From Fodinibacter sp963730365 (GTDB taxonomy: Bacteria; Actinomycetota; Actinomycetes; Actinomycetales; Dermatophilaceae), in assembly GCA_963730365.1 (NCBI GenBank), contig CAVSRM010000005.1, positions 744,001-808,000 on the forward strand: a DNA stretch of 64,000 bases. The letters run 5' to 3'. Shown here piece after piece: positions 58,947-64,000 of the stretch. The position numbers were made by a program, and so were the translations under genes. Every line of letters begins with the position of its first letter. Positions within the stretch are counted from its first letter, which is position 1. Under the pieces are notes generated by a model that was not told the origin of the DNA, made no database searches, and worked only from the letters and a program-made list of their open reading frames with translations.

Positions 58947-61360
58947 TCCCGGGCGGGAGAGACGACCGGGGTTCCCGCTCCGACCTGCGGCTGCTCGCCC
59001 CCGCGCTCGTCGCGTGGGCTGTCGCAGCGAGCGCCCTGGGGCTCTCGACGACCGGTCACCTCGTGGTCGCGGCGGTGGCGGGCGGATGCTGTCTCGCGCT
59101 CGCAGCGTGGGGTGCGCACTGCGCCCGCGGTGCCCGTGGTGACCATGGCGCGGGATGGTCCCGCCGCGGTGCGTCGACGACGGTGTTTCGGGCCGCGGCG
59201 CTCTGCCTCGCCCTCGTCACGCTCCTGCAGGTCGCGGCGGGCACCCACTCCACCCTGCGGGCCCGAGGGGGAGTGCTCGAGTGGGCTCGCGAGCGAGCCG
59301 CGGTCACCGCTGTGGTGACCGTGACCGGTGACGCGATCCCCGTCACGTCGACGCGTGGCGAGCCCCGGCTGCTGCTGAGGGGCACCGCCACCACCCTCGA
59401 CGTGCGGGGTCGGCGGTTCGCGGTCTCCGCGCCGCTGCTCCTCACCGGTGGGCCGGAGCTGTCCGGGCTGCGCTGGCACCAGCAGGTCCAGGTGGCGGGG
59501 CGACTGGGTCGGACCCCGCCCGAGGACGACCGGGTCGCGACGCTCGCGGTGCGTGGCACCCCGGTGGTCGTGGCGCCACCGGGTCTCGTCGCGCGCGGGG
59601 CGGAGCGGCTCCGGTCGGGGCTCCGGGCGGCGGTCGACGGGGCGCCGCCCGATGCCCGGGGCCTGCTGCCCGGCCTGGTCATCGGCGACACCAGCCGCAC
59701 CCCCGACGACCTCACCGCAGCGATGCGTGCCACCGGGATGACCCACCTCACCGCCGTGAGCGGGAGCAACGTCGCGGTCGTCACCGGTCTGGTGCTCGCG
59801 CTGTGCATCGGTCTCGGGGTGCCGCGGTGGTTGAGGCCGGTGTTGGCGGGCCTGGCCCTCGCCGGGTTCGTCGTCCTGGCCCGGCCGGAGCCCAGTGTGG
59901 TGCGGGCCGCCGCGATGGGCGGGATCGGGCTGCTCGGGATGAGCCGGTCGCGCCGATCCGCAGGCCTCCCGGTCCTCGGCGGAGCCGTCGTGCTCGTGCT
60001 CGTCCTCGACCCGTGGCTGGCCCGCTCCTACGGTTTCGCCCTCTCCACCCTCGCGACTCTCGGGCTGCTCCTGTTCACCCGGCCCTGGGGCGACGCCATC
60101 GGCTCGCGCCTTCCCTCCCGGCTGGCCGCTCTCGGCCCGGCTCTCGCCATCCCGGTCGCCGCCCAGGTCATGACGGCACCGGTCGTCGTGCTCCTGCAAG
60201 GGTCGGTCAGCCTCGTCGGCGTGCTCGCCAACCTGCTTGCCGCGCCGCTGGTGCCCCCGGCGACCATCGCCGGCGTCGTGGCGGCTTTGGCGTCCGTCGT
60301 GTCGGGCCGGGCTGCCGCGCTGGTGGCCTGGGCGGGGGTGCTGCCGACCGCGGTGATCGCGCGCGTCGCCCGGTGGTTCGCGCTCGTGCCGGGTGGCACC
60401 CTCGACTGGCCCGACGGTGCGCCGGGCGCGCTGCTCCTCGCCGCGCTGTTCCTCGCCCTCCTGCTCACCGGTCGGGCCGTCGTCACCCGGGTCCGGTCCC
60501 GCCCGCTCACGACGCTGGCCGTGGCGGCGATCGCGGCCGCCCTGCTCGTCCCCACCCGTGCTGTCACCTGGCCGCCCGAGGGATGGCGGATGGTGGCGTG
60601 CGACGTGGGTCAGGGAGACGCCGTCGTCCTGCGCAGCGGCGACGGCCACGCGGTCCTCGTCGATACCGGCCCCGATCCGCCCCTGGTCGACGCCTGCCTC
60701 GATGGCCTCGGCGTCGACGGGCTCGACGCCGTCGTGCTGACGCACTTCCACGCCGACCACGTCGGCGGGTTGCCCGGCGCCCTCTCGGGGCGCACCGTCT
60801 CCCGGGTCGTCGTCGGGCCGGTGGCCGAGCCGGCGGCCGCCGCGGAGGAGGTGTCGCGGCTGGCACGGGCCCATGGCGCGACGGTCCAGGTCGTCCGCAC
60901 GGGAGACCGGCTGAGGCTCGGCGACGTCGACGCGACCGTGTGGTCCCCCTCGCGCCGGATCGGCGACGGGTCGGTGCCCAACAACGCGAGCGTGGTCCTC
61001 GCGGCATCCCTCGGTGCCCTCGACGTGCTCCTCCTCGGCGACGTCGAGCGCGAGGCGGCCCACGACCTCCTGCTACGGATCCGGCGCGACCCGGCCATGG
61101 CGGCTGCGGCGTCCGGGTTCGAGGTGGTGAAGACCCCGCACCACGGCAGCTCCAACCTCGACGCCGAGCTGATGGCGCTCGTCGCCGCGCCCGTCGCCCT
61201 GGTGAGCGTCGGGGCCGACAACGACTACGGGCACCCGACCGCGGCCCACCTGGAGATGCTCCGAGCCGACGGTTCCGCGGTGTTCCGCACGGACCAGCGC
61301 GGCGACATCGCCGTCCTCGAAGGTCGCGACGGGTCGATGGTCGTCATCACGTCACGGTGA
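58943..61360 (+). CDS. comEC: ComEC/Rec2 family DNA-uptake channel
   Basis: 805 residues. N-terminal membrane and OB-like part, competence domain with GLLPGLVIGDTSRTP and MTHLTAVSGSNVAVVTGLVLAL (about 240-290), many helices to about 530, and a C-terminal metallo-beta-lactamase domain: DVGQGDAVVLRSGDG near 553 and THFHADHVGG near 599 with the HxHxDH metal site. In this order holA and rpsT usually follow in actinobacteria; here a LysR gene on the other strand follows instead. Confidence 0.94.
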   Translation: MIPGGRDDRGSRSDLRLLAPALVAWAVAASALGLSTTGHLVVAAVAGGCCLALAAWGAHCARGARGDHGAGWSRRGASTTVFRAAALCLALVTLLQVAAGTHSTLRARGGVLEWARERAAVTAVVTVTGDAIPVTSTRGEPRLLLRGTATTLDVRGRRFAVSAPLLLTGGPELSGLRWHQQVQVAGRLGRTPPEDDRVATLAVRGTPVVVAPPGLVARGAERLRSGLRAAVDGAPPDARGLLPGLVIGDTSRTPDDLTAAMRATGMTHLTAVSGSNVAVVTGLVLALCIGLGVPRWLRPVLAGLALAGFVVLARPEPSVVRAAAMGGIGLLGMSRSRRSAGLPVLGGAVVLVLVLDPWLARSYGFALSTLATLGLLLFTRPWGDAIGSRLPSRLAALGPALAIPVAAQVMTAPVVVLLQGSVSLVGVLANLLAAPLVPPATIAGVVAALASVVSGRAAALVAWAGVLPTAVIARVARWFALVPGGTLDWPDGAPGALLLAALFLALLLTGRAVVTRVRSRPLTTLAVAAIAAALLVPTRAVTWPPEGWRMVACDVGQGDAVVLRSGDGHAVLVDTGPDPPLVDACLDGLGVDGLDAVVLTHFHADHVGGLPGALSGRTVSRVVVGPVAEPAAAAEEVSRLARAHGATVQVVRTGDRLRLGDVDATVWSPSRRIGDGSVPNNASVVLAASLGALDVLLLGDVEREAAHDLLLRIRRDPAMAAAASGFEVVKTPHHGSSNLDAELMALVAAPVALVSVGADNDYGHPTAAHLEMLRADGSAVFRTDQRGDIAVLEGRDGSMVVITSR

Positions 61361-61408
61361 CGGCCGGCGCCATGGCCGCCGTCTCGGACCCACCGGTCGC
61401 CGAACGCC

Positions 61409-62362
61409 TCAGATCGAGTAGGCCGGGTCAGGGGCGCGCGTGGTGGGGGCGTTGGACTGTCCCTTGGCGCTCTCGGTGAGGGCCGCCAGCGTCGCGGCGA
61501 CCGCGGGCACCCTGCCCAGGTCGGAAGTCGTGACCGCCATGACCGTCCGACGGGAAGCGGGGGTGATCGGCAGCGCCACGACGCCGGGGTGGTGCGCGGT
61601 GCGCAGGATGAGATCGGGGATCAGCGCCACGCCCAGGCCCTCGGCGACCAGCCCCATGACGGCGACGTAGTCCTCGGTCTCGTAGGCGACGTCGGGCCGG
61701 AAGCCCGCGTCGGTGCACAGCTGGAGAAGGTGGCCACGGCAGCGCGGGCACCCCGCGATCCACGGCTCGGCGGAGAGCTCGGCCAGGGAGATCTCCGAGC
61801 GATCGGCGACCGGGTGGCCCGTGGGGACGGCGAGGCGGACCTCGTCATCGAGGAGCGGGGTGATGACGAACGCGTCGAGGTCCTCCTCACCGCGTCCGAG
61901 GTCGGTGCCCTCGTAGGCGAACGCCACGGCGAGATCGCACTCCCCGGCCTTGAGGGCGGCCAGGCTCTCGGGCGGCTCGGCCTCGGTGAAGGTGATCTGC
62001 ACGTCCGGGAAGCGCGCCTTGACGAGGGCCAGCGCCCGCGGCACGAGGGTGGCCGAGGCAGAGGGGAAGGCCATGAGCCGCACCCGGCCGCTCCGCAGGC
62101 CGGCGATCGCGGCGACCTCCTCCTCGGCCGCGTCGAGGGCGGCCAGCACCGGAGTGGCATGGCGGGCGAGCACCTGCCCCGCCTCGGTGAGGCGCACATT
62201 GCGGCCGGCTCGCTCGACGAGCACCGTGCCGGTGCGCTGCTCGAGGCGCCGGACCATCTGGGAGATGGCCGGCTGGGTGTAGCCCAGCGCCCCCGCGGCG
62301 GCCGTGAAACTGCCCTCGTCGGCGATGGCCCGCATCACTCGGAGTCCTGCTGCGTCGATCAT
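61409..62362 (-). CDS. LysR-family transcriptional regulator
   Basis: 317 residues. Winged helix-turn-helix at 1-62 (LRVMRAIADEGSFTAAAGALGYTQPAISQMVRRLEQ) and an effector-binding domain (about 90-300: GRVRLMAFPSASATLVPRAL; GCPRCRGHLLQLCTDAG). The closely spaced Cys (GCPRCRG) in the effector domain are notable. Convergent with comEC and divergent from the sirtuin gene; a palindrome sits over its own promoter, so autoregulation is likely. Effector unknown. Confidence 0.93.
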   Translation of the reverse strand: MIDAAGLRVMRAIADEGSFTAAAGALGYTQPAISQMVRRLEQRTGTVLVERAGRNVRLTEAGQVLARHATPVLAALDAAEEEVAAIAGLRSGRVRLMAFPSASATLVPRALALVKARFPDVQITFTEAEPPESLAALKAGECDLAVAFAYEGTDLGRGEEDLDAFVITPLLDDEVRLAVPTGHPVADRSEISLAELSAEPWIAGCPRCRGHLLQLCTDAGFRPDVAYETEDYVAVMGLVAEGLGVALIPDLILRTAHHPGVVALPITPASRRTVMAVTTSDLGRVPAVAATLAALTESAKGQSNAPTTRAPDPAYSI

Positions 62363-62368
62363 GTCCGC

Positions 62369-62388
62369 ATTCTATAACGCTGAGTTAT
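62369..62388 (-). promoter_or_regulatory. LysR promoter with ATAAC-N5-GTTAT operator
   Basis: Reverse strand TAGAAT (62369-62374), 6 nt, ATG at 62362: leaderless. A perfect palindrome ATAACGCTGAGTTAT (62374-62388) abuts the -10 box; its T-N11-A form fits a LysR site in the lysR/sirtuin divergent region. Confidence 0.55.
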
Positions 62389-62532
62389 CCAGACCCAGCG
62401 AATGCCAACGTCCCGGCATGCTCCGCACCCGACTCATTGCGTCACACCCACGCGAAACCCCCGTCAGATCGAGGTTCGACGTCGCTGGAGTGCAAGGAGT
62501 CGCGGAAGGGTGGGTCGGGGATACTGGGTGCC

Positions 62533-63393
62533 ATGCCGGATGCCGCCCTGCTCGTCGCCCTCCTGCGCGAGAACCCCGGAACGCTCGTGCTCACCGGGGC
62601 GGGCATGTCCACCGACAGCGGCATCCCCGACTACCGTGGACCCGACGGGAAGCGCCGGGTGACGCCGATGCAGCACGGCGAGTTCGTCGGGTCCAGCGAG
62701 GCCCGGCAGCGCTACTGGGCGCGGTCCTACGTCGGGTGGCAGCGCTTCTCCCACGCTGAGCCGAACGCCGCGCACGTCGCCGTCGCCGACCTCCAGTCGC
62801 GGGGGGTGCTGGGCCCGGTCATCACCCAGAACGTCGACGGCCTGCACCAGGCGGCAGGGAGCCGCGAGGTGACCGAGCTGCACGGCTCGCTCGCCGAGGT
62901 GGTCTGCCTCACCTGCGACCAGCGCTCCGACCGCGACCTGCTCCAGGCGAGGATGGCCGAGGCGAACCCGGGGTTCGAGCGGCGGGTCGAGGCTGTGACC
63001 CCGGACGGGTCACGGGTGAGCAGCCAGATCCGGCCCGATGGCGACATCGTCCTCGCCGATGACGTGGTCGCCGGCTTCCACCTGCCGAGGTGCCTGGTCT
63101 GCGGTGCCGACACCCTCAAGCCCGACGTCGTGTTCTTCGGCGGTTCGGTGCCCCGGGACCGGGTGGACTCCTGCTACGCCCTGACCGACGCCGCACCGGC
63201 GCTCCTCGTCCTCGGCTCGTCGCTGGCGGTGATGAGCGGGCTGCGGTTCGTGCGTCACGCGGCCAAGCGCGGTATCCCGGTCGTCGCGGTGACCCGCGGG
63301 CCCACCCGTGGTGACGACCTCATGTCGTTGCGGCTGGACGCCGGGCTGGCCCAGACCCTGTCCGAGCTCCAGCGCGCCGACCTCGCGGCGTAG
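62533..63393 (+). CDS. Sir2 family NAD-dependent protein deacylase
   Basis: 286 residues. NAD site LVLTGAGMSTDSGIPDYRGPDG (about 18-39), VITQNVDGLHQAAGS, catalytic His in TELHGSLAEVVC, zinc Cys in CLTC and CLVC, GGSVPRDRV and LVLGSSLAVMSGLRFV. Resembles the SIRT4-like class II group, whose members remove acyl or ADP-ribosyl/lipoyl groups. GATACT and 7 nt before the ATG suggest a leaderless start. Divergent from the LysR gene, a possible regulator. Confidence 0.94.
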   Translation: MPDAALLVALLRENPGTLVLTGAGMSTDSGIPDYRGPDGKRRVTPMQHGEFVGSSEARQRYWARSYVGWQRFSHAEPNAAHVAVADLQSRGVLGPVITQNVDGLHQAAGSREVTELHGSLAEVVCLTCDQRSDRDLLQARMAEANPGFERRVEAVTPDGSRVSSQIRPDGDIVLADDVVAGFHLPRCLVCGADTLKPDVVFFGGSVPRDRVDSCYALTDAAPALLVLGSSLAVMSGLRFVRHAAKRGIPVVAVTRGPTRGDDLMSLRLDAGLAQTLSELQRADLAA

Positions 63394-63492
63394 GCGCCGT
63401 CCCAGCCGATCCCGCCGGGGCACGACAACCGAGCTCTGGGGAGCGAGGGGTCGTGTCGGCCACACCGTCCCCCGCCGGGGGGCGCTCGGGCC

Positions 63493-63498
63493 TAGTCT
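63493..63498 (+). promoter_or_regulatory. leaderless -10 box for the DUF4259 gene
   Basis: TAGTCT, 6 nt (CGACCC), then the ATG at 63505. Confidence 0.45.
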
Positions 63499-63504
63499 CG
63501 ACCC

Positions 63505-63930
63505 ATGGGTGCAATCGGTTCCGGGCCATTCGAGAACGACGACGCCCTCGACTTCCTGGACACGCTCGGGGACCTGCCGCCGGACGACCGGCCCGGCCGC
63601 GTGCTCGAGGCGCTCGACGCGGTGCTGCAGCCGGCGCACTACGTCGAGGCGCCGCAGATGTGTGAGGCGGTGGCCGGTGCCGCTGCGGTGGGCGCCTCGG
63701 TCAACCCGTCCGCGGCCGCCGGCGAGCGGAACCTCCCGGCCTGGCTCATGGCATCCCCGTTGCCGACCGGCGACGAGGAGCTCGTGGAGAAGTCGCGCCA
63801 GGTGCTCCGTCGCGCGGTGCGGTCGCACGACAACGAGTGGTGGGAGCTGTGGCAGGAAGCCGACCTGGGCGAGGACGTGGTGCAGAGCTGCCGCCGCGCC
63901 CTGGGGTGGCTGGGCGACCGGGACGACTGA
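63505..63930 (+). CDS. DUF4259 family protein
   Basis: 141 residues, cytoplasmic, acidic. MGAIGSGPFENDDALDFLDTL is the DUF4259 opening (G-x-G-x-F-x-N-D-x-A-x-D), followed by a helical ALDAVLQPAHYVEAPQMCEAVAGAAAVGASVNPS and WELWQEADLGEDVVQSCRRAL. Function unknown; members are small stand-alone proteins. Followed by a terminator-like hairpin at the window edge. Confidence 0.85.
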   Translation: MGAIGSGPFENDDALDFLDTLGDLPPDDRPGRVLEALDAVLQPAHYVEAPQMCEAVAGAAAVGASVNPSAAAGERNLPAWLMASPLPTGDEELVEKSRQVLRRAVRSHDNEWWELWQEADLGEDVVQSCRRALGWLGDRDD

Positions 63931-63969
63931 CGGCTCTGCGGGCGAGGCCGTGGCCGAGCGCGGATGCCG

Positions 63970-63999
63970 CCGGCCGGCCCCCCGAGGGAGGCCGGCCGG
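63970..63999 (+). terminator. terminator hairpin after the DUF4259 gene
   Basis: CCGGCCGGCC (63970-63979) pairs with GGCCGGCCGG (63990-63999) around a 10-nt loop, 40 bp after the stop. Confidence 0.65.
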
Positions 64000-64000
64000 A

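Overview
The window is high-GC DNA from an actinobacterium. Gene order and protein types (YlxR, the paired TIGR03960/TIGR03936 genes, long-armed RNase E, SAM-IV riboswitch, many leaderless genes) fit Micrococcales, probably Intrasporangiaceae (Janibacter/Knoellia/Terrabacter-like). The family assignment is an inference from style, not a search. No prophage, IS element, CRISPR array or rRNA was seen; there is one tRNA (Ala-GGC).

Layout. 1-12.8 kb is the ribosome-maturation and translation-initiation backbone (rimP, nusA, ylxR, infB, rbfA, truB, ribF, then a rodA-like gene). It is interrupted between infB and rbfA by a reverse-strand copper/heme block: DyP peroxidase, a PCuAC-type copper lipoprotein with a Met/Asp/Ser insert, and a Met/His-rich membrane protein. 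12.8-20.5 kb holds an acyl-CoA ligase, a protein-isoaspartate methyltransferase, an LpdA-like flavoprotein and the two radical-SAM-associated genes. 20.6-33.8 kb is the conserved rne-rplU-rpmA-obgE-proB-proA-nadD-rsfS-phosphatase-tRNA run, with pdxY and a family 2 glycosyltransferase on the opposite strand. 33.9-38.9 kb has tag, gpx, a lysoplasmalogenase-like gene and leuS, the last behind a leucine attenuator.

38.9-54.7 kb looks accessory relative to the usual leuS...degV order. It carries a polyamine-type ABC transporter operon ending in an amidohydrolase, then a SAM-IV riboswitch controlling a cysteine-desulfurase-like gene. Next is a five-gene electron-transfer operon (membrane protein, ApbE, heme-type membrane reductase, NuoF-like flavoprotein, ferredoxin). 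A divergent Asp/His-rich exported protein, a two-component system and another anchored protein complete the region. 53.8-64 kb has a lipid set (acyl-ACP desaturase, DegV/FakB, PlsY), a secreted subtilase, comEA-comEC, a LysR/sirtuin divergent pair and a DUF4259 protein.

The most unusual non-coding structures are: a 90-bp, doubly hairpinned tandem repeat that starts inside the last codons of infB; an array of 19-bp inverted repeats with an exact 30-bp period between pdxY and proA; a leaderless eight-codon leucine leader peptide with terminator before leuS; and many predicted leaderless promoters (TANNNT, 6-7 nt, then RTG), some with the -10 box overlapping the stop codon of the gene upstream.
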